Shown here: piece after piece, positions 8,430-17,150 of the stretch | Layout of the letters: each line of letters opens with the position of its first letter | How positions within the stretch are numbered: the first letter of the stretch is position 1 | Assembly (NCBI RefSeq): GCF_016862455.1 | Contig: NZ_BOMZ01000071.1 | Location: 1-64,000 of the forward strand | Origin: Actinoplanes utahensis | GTDB lineage: Bacteria > Actinomycetota > Actinomycetes > Mycobacteriales > Micromonosporaceae | Reading direction: 5' to 3' | Length of the DNA: 64,000 nucleotides | Notes under the pieces: generated by a model | Databases searched by the model: none | Seen by the model: only the letters and a program-made list of their open reading frames with translations | What the model was told of the DNA's origin: nothing | Position numbers and translations under genes: made by a program

Positions 8430-9080
8430 ATGTCATCTGGTAGGCGTGATCCGTGGAGACCAGCTCAGCTGCCGTTTGATGCCGAGGCTGCTTGGCGACT
8501 CGAAGCCTGGCTGCAGTCGCCGGACGAGTCGTTCAACGCGATAGGCGTTGATCTGCGTGGTTCTGACCTGTCGGGTGCGGATCTCAGCGAAGCATGGTTG
8601 ACGTATGCCGTGCTGAGCTCAGTGTCGCTGCGTGGTGTGGAACTGCACCGCGCGCATCTTGAGGCGGCGGATCTATCCGACGCCGACCTCACCGGAGCAA
8701 GTCTGACAAGGACGACCTTGGATGACGCTCGACTGTGCCGGACTCGGCTTGACGGGGCCGACCTGTCCAGTTCCTCCGTGTACGACGTGGATGCCAGGCT
8801 GAGCAGCTTCCGAGGTGCAAGATTCGTGGCAGCCTCGGTTGAGAGAACGGATTTCTGTGGCGCCGACCTGTCGGACGCCGTCCTGCAAACGACCGCATTC
8901 GTTGTCCGGTTCGATGCGCAGACTGTGGTCGATGGTCTCCAGGGAGCCATGTCCGGGTCGGTGTCGTTGGTCGGCGAAGATGGTGAAATGCAACGTGAGT
9001 TGCGTGGCGTCGAGCTTGAGCAATGGTTTGCCGCACGCGGCGCTCGTGTAGAGGTGCTGACGCCGCGCGCACGATTGTGA
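8430..9080 (+). CDS. Pentapeptide-repeat protein, candidate immunity factor
   Basis: 216 aa. Residues 35-165 are pentapeptide repeats of the A(D/N)LXX type (GADLSEA, AADLSDADLTGASL, CGADLSDAVL), which form a right-handed quadrilateral beta-helix. The C-terminal 35 residues are not repeats: RGVELEQWFAARGARVEVL. The ATG at 8430 is chosen because the frame upstream lies inside the duplicated DUF6177 fragment; a purine-rich ggggttgggg precedes it. Such proteins can mimic DNA or shield targets (MfpA/Qnr), and some serve as immunity proteins in toxin arrays. That role here rests on context only. Confidence 0.8.
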   Translation: MSSGRRDPWRPAQLPFDAEAAWRLEAWLQSPDESFNAIGVDLRGSDLSGADLSEAWLTYAVLSSVSLRGVELHRAHLEAADLSDADLTGASLTRTTLDDARLCRTRLDGADLSSSSVYDVDARLSSFRGARFVAASVERTDFCGADLSDAVLQTTAFVVRFDAQTVVDGLQGAMSGSVSLVGEDGEMQRELRGVELEQWFAARGARVEVLTPRARL

Positions 9081-9110
9081 ACTCCGTCTCGACCTGATGG
9101 GAGTCGCCTG

Positions 9111-9419
9111 ATGAGTGTGACAAGTTATCTGGTCTGCCCGTCGCGCCAGCTGGCCCTGGGTTTGGGTAAGCGGCTCAGGAACAGCGATGGCGACCTTACC
9201 GGATTTGCTCTCAACGACCGGTTGACCTCGGACGATGTGGATATGACTCAGGCTCTGTGGAAATTCTTGGTCGACACCGCCGGTGAAGAGTTGGTCGTCA
9301 AGTTCAGCGATGCGGCCGATTACGAGGAGATCGCGAGTCACCGCGAGATCAGTCTGTGGGCTGACGAGGACAGAGACGTCTCGATAGCGGACTACCTCCG
9401 CGATGGAGCACAGCCGTAA
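9111..9419 (+). CDS. Small acidic hypothetical protein in the immunity zone
   Basis: 102 aa, acidic, soluble, no signal peptide, with mixed alpha/beta segments (SYLVCPSRQLALGLG near the N-terminus, ELVVKFSDAADYEE later). The ATG lies 8 bp after a gggag ribosome site and 30 bp behind the pentapeptide-repeat gene. Codon use is less GC-biased than in flanking operons. Size, charge and location next to a polymorphic toxin fit an immunity protein, but I do not recognise its family. Confidence 0.65.
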   Translation: MSVTSYLVCPSRQLALGLGKRLRNSDGDLTGFALNDRLTSDDVDMTQALWKFLVDTAGEELVVKFSDAADYEEIASHREISLWADEDRDVSIADYLRDGAQP

Positions 9420-9519
9420 TGTCGAGGCGCTGGTCGAGTTGCAAGGTGTTGAACTCGAGCGATGGTTCGCGGCGCATGGTGCCGACGTCGAGGTGTTGAA
9501 GCCTCTAGCGAGGCAGTGA
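9403..9519 (+). pseudogene. Copy of the pentapeptide-repeat protein's C-terminal tail
   Basis: A 38-codon open frame starting at ATG 9403 reads LQGVELERWFAAHGADVEVL near its end. This matches the tail LRGVELEQWFAARGARVEVL encoded at 9000-9061. The repeat domain itself is missing, so this is the stub of a second, related gene whose front was replaced by the 9111-9419 gene. It overlaps the end of that gene by 17 bp. It might still be translated, but is best treated as a remnant. Confidence 0.75.
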
Positions 9520-9552
9520 GGACAGCCTTCGGACTCCGGGCCGCACGTGGGA

Positions 9553-10506
9553 TCAGCGGGTGGGGACGGGGAGTCCGTAAGCCTGCAGGACCGCTGTCAG
9601 GGCCTCGTAGGGCTGGCCCGGTCCGTCGTCGAGTCGGTACCAGAGGGTGCCGCCCCGCAGCCCACGCCCGGTGATCGGCGGTGTGATGCCGGTGCCGGGA
9701 GGGGCCTGATGGCCGATGAGAACGGCGTACGGCAGTGGCGGCAATGTCGGCGCACCGGTGCGTAGGCCGCCGATGCGTCCATGGTGGATCGCTACGATCA
9801 TGCTGCGGGCGGTCCCGGCCACCTCGTCGGCAAGCGATTCGTAGGCGGACTCGCCGGCGGAGAGGAACGGCGGGCCGGAGAGGCGGACCTCCTCGAGAAC
9901 CCCGGTGCGGACCCGTTTGACGTTCACCACGCCGAGCACGTCGTCCCCGATCACGACCAGGCTGCTGGGGGCGGGCGCGCGGTGGCGGCAGTGGTTGGTG
10001 AGCTCGCGGCGGGACCATGGCTGGGTGACCGGCTCGGCGACTCCCCAACCGGCCGGTTCCCGGCCGGTCAGGGCGCGTACCGCCGCTTCGGTGGTGGCGC
10101 CCAGTTCGAGGGCGGCGTCGGCGGGGTGCAGGGTGGTGATCTGGATGTCGGCGCTGCCGCCCCACACCGAGTCGGGGGCGAGCGGCGCCGCCGGCACGAC
10201 CCCGGACAGCTCGGTGTACCGGTCGTCGTCCCAGTGCAGCGGCTGACTGGTGAGCCCGTCCCGGGCGGTGTCGCCGGCCCGGATCACCCAGCGTCCGCCG
10301 GTTTCGGTGAGCATCAGTTCCAGCGGGTACGTGATCCGGCTTGCCGCCGGGGTGACGAGCTGGAACGTCCGGCCGCTGCGGGCGGCGGTGACGGCGGCGT
10401 CGGCGAGCCAGGCGGAACGGGGCACGACCTGCCGGGTCTGCTCGGTGATCACAGCGGCCGGGGTGATCCGGTCGGCTGCGGGATGTCCGGTCAACGGCTG
10501 GACCAT
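9553..10506 (-). CDS. DUF6177-like ESX-locus protein, C-terminal part
   Basis: 317 aa, soluble, cytoplasmic by sequence. It resembles the C-terminal two thirds of the DUF6177 proteins I recall from Streptomyces ESX loci, including PVTQPWSRRELTNHCRHRAP and the end GQPYEALTAVLQAYG. The ATG at 10506 has a strong gggaggag site. It overlaps the preceding N-terminal-part gene by 16 bp, so the two are probably co-translated. It is the last gene of the leftward operon from 17413. Function unknown; tight linkage to eccC suggests a secretion-related role. Confidence 0.65.
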   Translation of the reverse strand: MVQPLTGHPAADRITPAAVITEQTRQVVPRSAWLADAAVTAARSGRTFQLVTPAASRITYPLELMLTETGGRWVIRAGDTARDGLTSQPLHWDDDRYTELSGVVPAAPLAPDSVWGGSADIQITTLHPADAALELGATTEAAVRALTGREPAGWGVAEPVTQPWSRRELTNHCRHRAPAPSSLVVIGDDVLGVVNVKRVRTGVLEEVRLSGPPFLSAGESAYESLADEVAGTARSMIVAIHHGRIGGLRTGAPTLPPLPYAVLIGHQAPPGTGITPPITGRGLRGGTLWYRLDDGPGQPYEALTAVLQAYGLPVPTR

Positions 10507-10838
10507 GCCGCTCCTCCCAGCGCCGCGACCAGGGCATGGGTGAATCGGCGGGCTGCTGCCTCGGCTTCCGGATCGCCGTCCGGGGTGCGGGTCTCCACCC
10601 ACCAGACCGGGGAGGGTACGTCGACGCCGAGCAACCGTCGCGCCTCGCCGGGTACCTGCACCAGCCGGGGGCCTTCGGTGGTCAGCATCAGCCGGCCGTC
10701 ATCGGGGTGGCGGAGCTGGATCAGCTGTGTCACGTCGACCGTGTCCACTTTCAACTGTTCGCCGGCGGCCAGCATCGCGGACAACATCACCGCGGGTACG
10801 GGCTGGTCCCGGCACAGCGCTACGGCGTCGAAGGTCAC
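10491..10838 (-). CDS. DUF6177-like ESX-locus protein, N-terminal part
   Basis: 115 aa. The sequence VDVTQLIQLRHPDDGRLM and PSPVWWVETRTPDG resembles the front end of DUF6177 proteins, which elsewhere I remember as single chains of about 400-450 aa. Here it is a separate gene: GTG start overlapping the eccC stop by 4 bp (GTGA), stop lying 16 bp inside the next gene. The C-terminal ARRFTHALVAALGGA is intact, so the split looks like a working gene fission rather than an obvious frameshift, but sequencing error is not excluded. Confidence 0.6.
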   Translation of the reverse strand: MTFDAVALCRDQPVPAVMLSAMLAAGEQLKVDTVDVTQLIQLRHPDDGRLMLTTEGPRLVQVPGEARRLLGVDVPSPVWWVETRTPDGDPEAEAAARRFTHALVAALGGAAWSSR

Positions 10839-13800
10839 CGGTCCTCTTCCTGAGAGACGTGAGCGGTCTGGACGGTGCGGGCCGGCTCACCGGCCCGGAC
10901 GAACTGGGCCCGGCCGACCGGCAGGATCTGTGGCCGTACCCCGGCGAAGAGTTGCCCTTCGGTCCGGTCGCCGGACAGCAGCAGACCCAGGCATCCCGCC
11001 TCCCGTACCCCCAGGGTGAAAGGCTCGTACAAGCCGCGGGACGCGCCGGCGACCCGTCTCGTCATGACCACGTGCAACCCGATGTCCCGGGCGGTCGCGA
11101 GGTACGGCAGGAATCCGCCGAGCGGCTGCATCGACGACGCGGACAGGATGTCGTGGTCGTCGATGAGCAGCACGATCCGCGGCGACGTGCCCTGCCGTCC
11201 GGCGAGTTCCTTGCAGACCGCCGCGGTGAGCTGGGCGGCGAGGGTCGCGTTCGTCGCATAGCCGCCCTGATATTCGTCGGGCACCACGTCGGCGAGGCCC
11301 CGGCGCGGGTCGAACACCGCGAACACCAGCTCGTCCGGGCTGTACCGGCTGGTCAGTTCGCCGGCGATCAGCCGCAGCAGGTTGGTCTTGCCGGTGCCGG
11401 GGTCGCCCAGCGCCAGAAGATGCTGGTCGCGGCCGAACAGGTCGAGCACGGCGGGGGTGAAGTCGTTCTCGAACCGGCCGAGCGGCACCGCGTTCTCGAT
11501 TCGTTCGCGAGCGAGGTCGGCGGCCGGCAGCACGGCGGGCAGCACGCGTACCGGCGGCGGTAGCGGGCCGGTCCAGGCGCCGCGGATCAGCGTCGCCGCC
11601 TCGGCGAGCCCGGATCCGGCCGGGTCCGGCAGCGCGTCCAGGCGGGGCAGCGCCACCTGGGCGTACAGCTTGCCGGTGGTGAGCGCCCGGCCCGGCAGGT
11701 CGACCGGCACCGCGCGGGCCAGTCTGCCGTCCACGCTGGACTCGCCGGGTTCGGTCAGGCGCAGCTCCACCCGATTGCCGAAGGCGACCTGCTGGGCGGC
11801 GCGTATCTCGTTCCACCGCCGGGCGGTGGCCACCACGTGGATGCCGTACCGGCCGCCCCGGGCGAGCAGGTCGTGCACCTTGGGTTCGAGGGCGGCGAAT
11901 TCGTCGGTGCCGAGCTGCCCGTACCCGTCGATGAGCAGCACCACGTCGACGCAGGCGAGGTCGTCGGGCGGTGCGGCACGCAGGTCGTCGGCGGTGTCGA
12001 ACCGGTGCCGGGTGAAGACGCGTTCCCGTACGTCCATCATCCGGTGCACCTCGTCCACGGTCCGCCGGACCCGTTCCCGGTCGTCCCGGCCGGCCACCCC
12101 GCCGGTGTGCGGCAGGCCGGACAGCGCCTGCATGCCACTGCCGAGCAGGTCGATGCCGTACACGCCGACCCGGCGCGGGGTGTGGGTGGTGGCCAGGCCG
12201 AGTGCGAGGGTCCGCAGCGCGGTGGTCTTGCCGGTGCCGGGCGCGCCCAGTACGAGCAGGTGGCCGCCGCCCGCGGCGAGGTCCAGCCACCAGACGCCCT
12301 GCCACTGCCGGGCCGGGTCGTCGACGAGGCCGAGCGGCGCCGGCAGTCCGTCGCCGGTGGCGGGGGTGGCGCGTAGCCGTACCCCTGCGGTGGTGATGTC
12401 GAAACCGCCACCGGCGTGGTCCAGGGTGATCGCCGGCGGCAGCGGCGGCAGCCAGATCGCGTCGACCCGTTCGCCGGAGCGGGCGAGCTGGTCGACGGTG
12501 ACCGAGAGGAGCGTGGGACCGGTGGTACGGCGGGTCGCCCGTACCGGCTCGGTGTCGCCGGCTTCGGGCAGCGCGCCGAACACCGGCATGGCCTTCACCA
12601 TCGGCCCGACGATGGGCGCCAGCTCCGCTGCTGCCGGGTCGGTGAGCGGGCCGGACACGTACGCCGCCTTGAACCGCTGGTAGATCGACACGTCGACTTT
12701 GAGGTAGCCGTTGCCGGGCAGTGGCGGCAGGTGGAACGCGTCGGGGGTGTCCAGCACCGTCCGGGATTCCATGTCGGTCAGCGTGCGCAGGCCGATCCGG
12801 TACGACAGGTAGTTCTCCAGGCCGCGCATCTTGCCCTGTTCGATGCGCTGACTGGACAGCAGCAGGTGGATGCCGATCGAGCGGCCGATCCGCCCGATCC
12901 GCAGGAACAGGTCGATGAACTCCTGCTTGGCGGCGAGCAGCTCACCGAACTCGTCGATCAGCACCAGCAGGTACGGCAGCGCGGGCAGTTCCGGGGATTC
13001 CGCCCGGCGCAGGTGGTACTCGGTGATGTCGGTGATCTTCCCGGCGTCGGCGAGTACCTGCTGGCGGCGTTGCACCTCGCCGTCGAGGCTGGTGTACATC
13101 CGGTCCACCAGGGACGCGTCCGCCTCCAGGTTGGTGATCAGGCCGGCGACGTGCGGCAACCCGGTGAACGGCGCGAACGTCGCGCCGCCCTTGTAGTCGA
13201 CCAGGACCATCGCGAGCCGTTCCGGCGGGTGGCCGGCCGCCAGCGCCAGCACGAGGGTACGCAGCAGCTCGCTCTTGCCGGACCCGGTGGCTCCCACGCA
13301 CAGCCCGTGCGGCCCCATGCCCAGCTGGGCCGGCTCCTTGAGGTCGAGCAGCACCGGCTGCCCGGCCGGGTCGACACCGAGCGGCACCCGCAGGAAGTCC
13401 CGGTCGGGGCGCGGCTGCCACAGCGCCGCCACGTCGAGACGCCGCGGATCGGCGATGCCGAGCAGGGCGGTGAAATCGGCGGGCGGCGTGCCGGTGCCGT
13501 CGTCGTAGGAGTCCGCGGAGAGCCGCAGCGGCGCGATCGTCCGGGCCAGTCCCTCGGCCAGCGCGGCCGGCGCTTCGTCGGGGGTGCCGCGGAGCACGGT
13601 GGGCGGTGTCGTGGTCAGTTCCTCCAGCACCGTCGTCTCGCCGTCGACGGTGACCCGCCGGGTGACCTCGCTCGGTTCGTGGAGCCGGTCGGCGAGCAGG
13701 TGCACGACGGTGACACCGAGGCCGGACAGGCCCACCGCCCGGTCCGGGCTGGGCAGCCGGCCGGCCACCGATCCGTACGAGTCGTCGATGACCAGCAGCC

Positions 13801-14761
13801 GTGGCCGGGTCCGCGCCTCGGCCCGTCCCGCACCGTGCCGGAACGACTTCATCGCGCTGGTGGCCCGTTCCTCCAGGTCGGCGGCGAGCAGGGCGGCGAG
13901 CGTGCCGCCGTCGGTGACCAGCAGTGGCGTGGGTCCGGCCGGTCCGATCCCGTGCCGGTCGAGCAGGTGCGGCAGCCAGCGCGCCCACGCCCAGTCCGCT
14001 TGCCGTTGCGGCGTGGTGATGACGGCGAGCGCCACGTCGTCGGGGGCGTGGAACGCGGCGACCTGCACGAGCACCGCCCGGGCGAAGGCGAGGGCGTCCT
14101 CGCGGCGCCCGGCGATCACGCTGACGTCGCCGGTGCAGTCCAGGTCGATCCGTAGCGGCAGCCCCGGTGTCAGCGCGAACCGCTGGATCAGCGACTGCGC
14201 TTCCCGGCGCATGAACGGGTCGGTGGGGTTGCTCTGCGAACCCTGGTCGGGCAGCCGGATTCGCTGGGCCGGCAGCGCGCCGAGGCCGACGCGTACCCGC
14301 AGGAAGTCGGGGTCCGCCCGGCGGCGTTCCCACCGCCGGGCCGGATCACGGACCACGTCGAGCAGCCGGGCCACCGGCGGGTCGAGCCGGCTCGCCTCCT
14401 GTCGGAACGCGTGCTCCCGGCCCCGTAGATCCTCCCGGAGCTCCTCCAGGTAGTCCTGGTACTGCTCGCGCTGCGCCCGCCGTTTGCGCGCCGCCCGGCC
14501 CTGCTGGGTCACGTACAGGACCGCGGCGGCGCCGAGCGAGACCAGCATGACCACCGCGCCGAGAGCGGCGAAGCCCGAGCCGCGCAGGAACATCATCATG
14601 CTCATCGCCACACCGGCCCCGGCCATCGGGATCAGCGCCTGGATCCCGACCGTGCCGGCCCGTCCGTCGGGCAGGGCCGGCGGCGGGTCGAGGATCAGCG
14701 GCTCCGCCTCGGACAGCGGGCGGACCACCCGGGTCGGCCGGTGCACCACACGTGTCGACAT
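10835..14761 (-). CDS. eccC: Type VII secretion ATPase EccC (fused EccCa/EccCb)
   Basis: 1308 aa, normal for fused EccC. Two membrane helices lie at about residues 35-87. Three FtsK/SpoIIIE-type ATPase domains follow. Their Walker A motifs are GATGSGKSE (about 490), GAPGTGKTT (about 838) and GDPGTGKTN (about 1118). Walker B-like strands are LLVLIDEFGELL, VVLLIDGYGQLG and RIVLLIDDHDIL; the second lacks the catalytic acid after the Asp. EccC is the motor of the inner-membrane ESX complex and recognises WXG100 substrates through the ATPase domains. It overlaps the DUF6177 gene by 4 bp; the MinD-like gene lies 92 bp upstream, across a repeat. Confidence 0.95.
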   Translation of the reverse strand: MSTRVVHRPTRVVRPLSEAEPLILDPPPALPDGRAGTVGIQALIPMAGAGVAMSMMMFLRGSGFAALGAVVMLVSLGAAAVLYVTQQGRAARKRRAQREQYQDYLEELREDLRGREHAFRQEASRLDPPVARLLDVVRDPARRWERRRADPDFLRVRVGLGALPAQRIRLPDQGSQSNPTDPFMRREAQSLIQRFALTPGLPLRIDLDCTGDVSVIAGRREDALAFARAVLVQVAAFHAPDDVALAVITTPQRQADWAWARWLPHLLDRHGIGPAGPTPLLVTDGGTLAALLAADLEERATSAMKSFRHGAGRAEARTRPRLLVIDDSYGSVAGRLPSPDRAVGLSGLGVTVVHLLADRLHEPSEVTRRVTVDGETTVLEELTTTPPTVLRGTPDEAPAALAEGLARTIAPLRLSADSYDDGTGTPPADFTALLGIADPRRLDVAALWQPRPDRDFLRVPLGVDPAGQPVLLDLKEPAQLGMGPHGLCVGATGSGKSELLRTLVLALAAGHPPERLAMVLVDYKGGATFAPFTGLPHVAGLITNLEADASLVDRMYTSLDGEVQRRQQVLADAGKITDITEYHLRRAESPELPALPYLLVLIDEFGELLAAKQEFIDLFLRIGRIGRSIGIHLLLSSQRIEQGKMRGLENYLSYRIGLRTLTDMESRTVLDTPDAFHLPPLPGNGYLKVDVSIYQRFKAAYVSGPLTDPAAAELAPIVGPMVKAMPVFGALPEAGDTEPVRATRRTTGPTLLSVTVDQLARSGERVDAIWLPPLPPAITLDHAGGGFDITTAGVRLRATPATGDGLPAPLGLVDDPARQWQGVWWLDLAAGGGHLLVLGAPGTGKTTALRTLALGLATTHTPRRVGVYGIDLLGSGMQALSGLPHTGGVAGRDDRERVRRTVDEVHRMMDVRERVFTRHRFDTADDLRAAPPDDLACVDVVLLIDGYGQLGTDEFAALEPKVHDLLARGGRYGIHVVATARRWNEIRAAQQVAFGNRVELRLTEPGESSVDGRLARAVPVDLPGRALTTGKLYAQVALPRLDALPDPAGSGLAEAATLIRGAWTGPLPPPVRVLPAVLPAADLARERIENAVPLGRFENDFTPAVLDLFGRDQHLLALGDPGTGKTNLLRLIAGELTSRYSPDELVFAVFDPRRGLADVVPDEYQGGYATNATLAAQLTAAVCKELAGRQGTSPRIVLLIDDHDILSASSMQPLGGFLPYLATARDIGLHVVMTRRVAGASRGLYEPFTLGVREAGCLGLLLSGDRTEGQLFAGVRPQILPVGRAQFVRAGEPARTVQTAHVSQEEDR

Positions 14762-14773
14762 GTCCGCCTTTCT

Positions 14774-14868
14774 CTTCCAGATCGGCCCGGCTTCTTCAGA
14801 CCGGCCTGGGTTTCTTCGGTCGGCGAGGCTTTCTCCGATCGGCCCGGCTTTCCTCAGATCGGCCAGGC
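14774..14868. repeat. About 20-bp direct repeats before eccC
   Basis: Four to five degenerate copies of gatcggcccggctttcttca fill the gap between the MinD-like gene and eccC and reach into the end of the MinD-like gene. The repeat may change spacing between co-transcribed genes. No other signal seen. Confidence 0.6.
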
Positions 14869-15729
14869 GCGGCTGAGGGCGTGACCGCCGGCGCGGGTCG
14901 CCTCCCGCAGCGTCGCCTCCCCGATCCGCGATGGCACGATCAGGCCGCCGCCGGCCAGATGCCGGTCGTACGGCAGGGTCACCACCGGCACCTGGAACCG
15001 GCCGAGCAGTGTCGCGCTGTCACCGGCCGGGCGGCCCCGTCCGCCGGGTTGCAGCGTGTTCAGCACCACCACCACGCGCTGCAACGAGGACGTGCGCCCG
15101 TTGCTCACCCGGCGCTGCAGGAAATTGTGGGTGGCGCGGATCCCGTCCGGAGTGGCCGCCGAGACGAGCACCACGGCATGCGCCTCGGGCAGCACCGATG
15201 CGGTGACCGGCGACTCGAAGCCGGGCGGGCAGTCGGTGACGCACACCGCGAACAGCCGGGACAGGGCCCGGGTCACTTCGCTGCACAGTCGCGGTTGGCG
15301 CGGTGCGCCGCTGGGCAGAACCCAAAGACCATTCGCGGTACGGGGTAACAGCGGCTCGAGCGCCCGCAGGGTGGTGTCCCGCGCGCTCATCAGGCGAGCC
15401 GCCAGATCGGCCAGGGCCGGCGGGTCGGCGAGCCCGAGCCGCCACGACAGTGAGCCCTCGTACGGGTCGGCGTCCGCGGCGAGCACCGAGTCGGCCCGGC
15501 GGCCGGCGTAGAGCGAGGCCAGCACGGCGGCCACGGTGGACTTGCCGGTGCCGCCCCGGATCGACACGACCGCGATCCGCCGGCCGGTGGTCAGCGGCGC
15601 CTGCAGGCCGGTGGCGAGTTCGGCCAGTTCCCGGGCCTGCCGGGTGCCGGCGACCGCGGCCCGCACGGTGTGCCACAGCCGCGCGGTGAGGGGGTCCGCG
15701 ACGGGCGCGGCTCCGATCGGGTCGCTCAT
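14854..15729 (-). CDS. MinD/ParA-like P-loop ATPase of the ESX locus
   Basis: 291 aa. A deviant Walker A, RGGTGKST (58-65), and a downstream ADADPYEG (switch I region) identify the SIMIBI MinD/ParA class; CPPGFESPV is the later Walker B-like strand. Such ATPases are common in ESX loci and may position or regulate the machine (compare EspI). The ATG at 15729 overlaps the eccD stop by 4 bp, implying coupled translation; the frame is open far upstream but there it lies inside eccD. The C-terminus ends inside a direct-repeat tract. Confidence 0.85.
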   Translation of the reverse strand: MSDPIGAAPVADPLTARLWHTVRAAVAGTRQARELAELATGLQAPLTTGRRIAVVSIRGGTGKSTVAAVLASLYAGRRADSVLAADADPYEGSLSWRLGLADPPALADLAARLMSARDTTLRALEPLLPRTANGLWVLPSGAPRQPRLCSEVTRALSRLFAVCVTDCPPGFESPVTASVLPEAHAVVLVSAATPDGIRATHNFLQRRVSNGRTSSLQRVVVVLNTLQPGGRGRPAGDSATLLGRFQVPVVTLPYDRHLAGGGLIVPSRIGEATLREATRAGGHALSRAWPI

Positions 15730-17150
15730 CGGAAACTGTCGAGCAGTCGCGGGTACACCTCGAAGACGCCGACCGCCACCGGGATCAGCGCGACGACGGC
15801 CAGCCCTTCCAGCCGGTCGGCGTCCCGGCGCAGCCGGGCCCGGACGTGCGGCGCCGGCCGGTACGCCAGCGTGACCAGCGCCGCCGCCGTGACCAGGACG
15901 GCCCCGGCCACCGGCAGCCACCACTGGCCCGCCGCCGCCCCGGACCAGCTGAGCAGCAGGTGGGCGCAGACGGTCAGGCCGCCGGCGATCAGAGCCAGCA
16001 TCTCGGCGGCCAGCGGGAAAGCGCGGGTGCGCAGCAGCAGCGCGACAGCGACCAGGGCGGCCAGCACCGACGTCCACCCGGTCGCGGTCCGGGCCAGCAC
16101 GACCCCGGCCACCGTCGCGGACGCGCCGACGGCCAGGACGCTGACGGCGAGCCCCCGGTGAGCCGCGTCGATGGCGGCGGCGACCGACGAACGGCGTACC
16201 GGCTGGTCGCTGTGACGCCGGTCGTCGAGGCGGGTCAGGCCGGACGTCACCATGGCGATGCGGGGCAACAGGCCGAGAGCGCCGGCCGACACGATCGCCA
16301 TGACCGCCGCGACCCGGTCGGCGGGCAGGCCGGCCAGCAGCGGCCCGGCCCACCCGGCGAGCATCAGCAGCACCGTGGTCCCGCCGGAGACGCCGGCCCG
16401 GCGGTTGCCGGTGATCGACCCGAGCGCGATGAGCAGGAGACCGGCGGTGAGGATCCACCACGCCCAGCGCAACGGCCAGTGCGACGTCCAGTCCGGCACC
16501 GCGGTCATCGCCGCGGCCGTACCGCTGAGCAGCACCGCCACGCCGACCTCCCGGCGGCCCAGCAGGCCGGCGGCCAGACCGGCGAGCGCGATCAGCACCC
16601 CGGCCGCCACGACCGTGACCGGGGCCAGCGGGGGAGCGGCGAGCGTCGCCGCGAAGGCCGTGGCGGCGGCGGACACCGCGGTCGCCGTCCAGGTGCGGGC
16701 GGCCGGCCCCCAGCGCCCGTGGCGCCGGTCGAGGTCGTCGGCGACCTCGTCGGAGACGTCGTGCACGATCGCCGCCGGCGGCGCCTCCACCAGTGGATCG
16801 ACCCGCAGCACCGCACCGTCCGGGATGTCGGCGGCGCTCAGCGTGGTGGCCGGGTCGAGCACTCGGGAGTCCACCGTGCTCAGTTGATAACCGCGGGCCT
16901 CACCGGTGGTGGGATAGCCGACCATGGCGACGATCTCGGGCAGCAGGACGCCGATCGACTCGTCGGAGGGCAGCACCAGATCCAGCCGGCGACGGCTGCC
17001 GGCAAGCGTGACCCGGCTGAGCCGGCCACTGCGCGGCGCGTGCGGCCCGGGCGTGCTGGTCGGTCCGGGCGCGCTGACGGGGCCGGGCGTGCTGATCGAC
17101 CCGGGCGTGCTGATCGACCCGGGCGTGCTCATCGGCCCGAACGTGCTCAT
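15726..17150 (-). CDS. eccD: Type VII secretion integral membrane protein EccD
   Basis: 474 aa. It starts with a Gly/Ser/Thr/Pro stretch made of STPG-type repeats (residues 2-37). A ubiquitin-like YukD domain follows (about 42-125, containing RLSRVTLAGSRRRLDLVLP), then about eleven hydrophobic helices from about 150 to the end. This is the standard EccD layout, and the protein forms the membrane vestibule of the ESX complex. It overlaps genes on both sides by 4 bp. The N-terminal repeats are encoded by 18-bp DNA repeats (17080-17150) and look like a lineage-specific addition. Confidence 0.9.
   Translation of the reverse strand: MSTFGPMSTPGSISTPGSISTPGPVSAPGPTSTPGPHAPRSGRLSRVTLAGSRRRLDLVLPSDESIGVLLPEIVAMVGYPTTGEARGYQLSTVDSRVLDPATTLSAADIPDGAVLRVDPLVEAPPAAIVHDVSDEVADDLDRRHGRWGPAARTWTATAVSAAATAFAATLAAPPLAPVTVVAAGVLIALAGLAAGLLGRREVGVAVLLSGTAAAMTAVPDWTSHWPLRWAWWILTAGLLLIALGSITGNRRAGVSGGTTVLLMLAGWAGPLLAGLPADRVAAVMAIVSAGALGLLPRIAMVTSGLTRLDDRRHSDQPVRRSSVAAAIDAAHRGLAVSVLAVGASATVAGVVLARTATGWTSVLAALVAVALLLRTRAFPLAAEMLALIAGGLTVCAHLLLSWSGAAAGQWWLPVAGAVLVTAAALVTLAYRPAPHVRARLRRDADRLEGLAVVALIPVAVGVFEVYPRLLDSFR

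Noticed and set aside
5675..9520. Insertion sequence or transposase as the cause of the scrambled region
   Set aside because: No transposase motif or terminal inverted repeats were found; recombination between duplicated gene ends explains it better.
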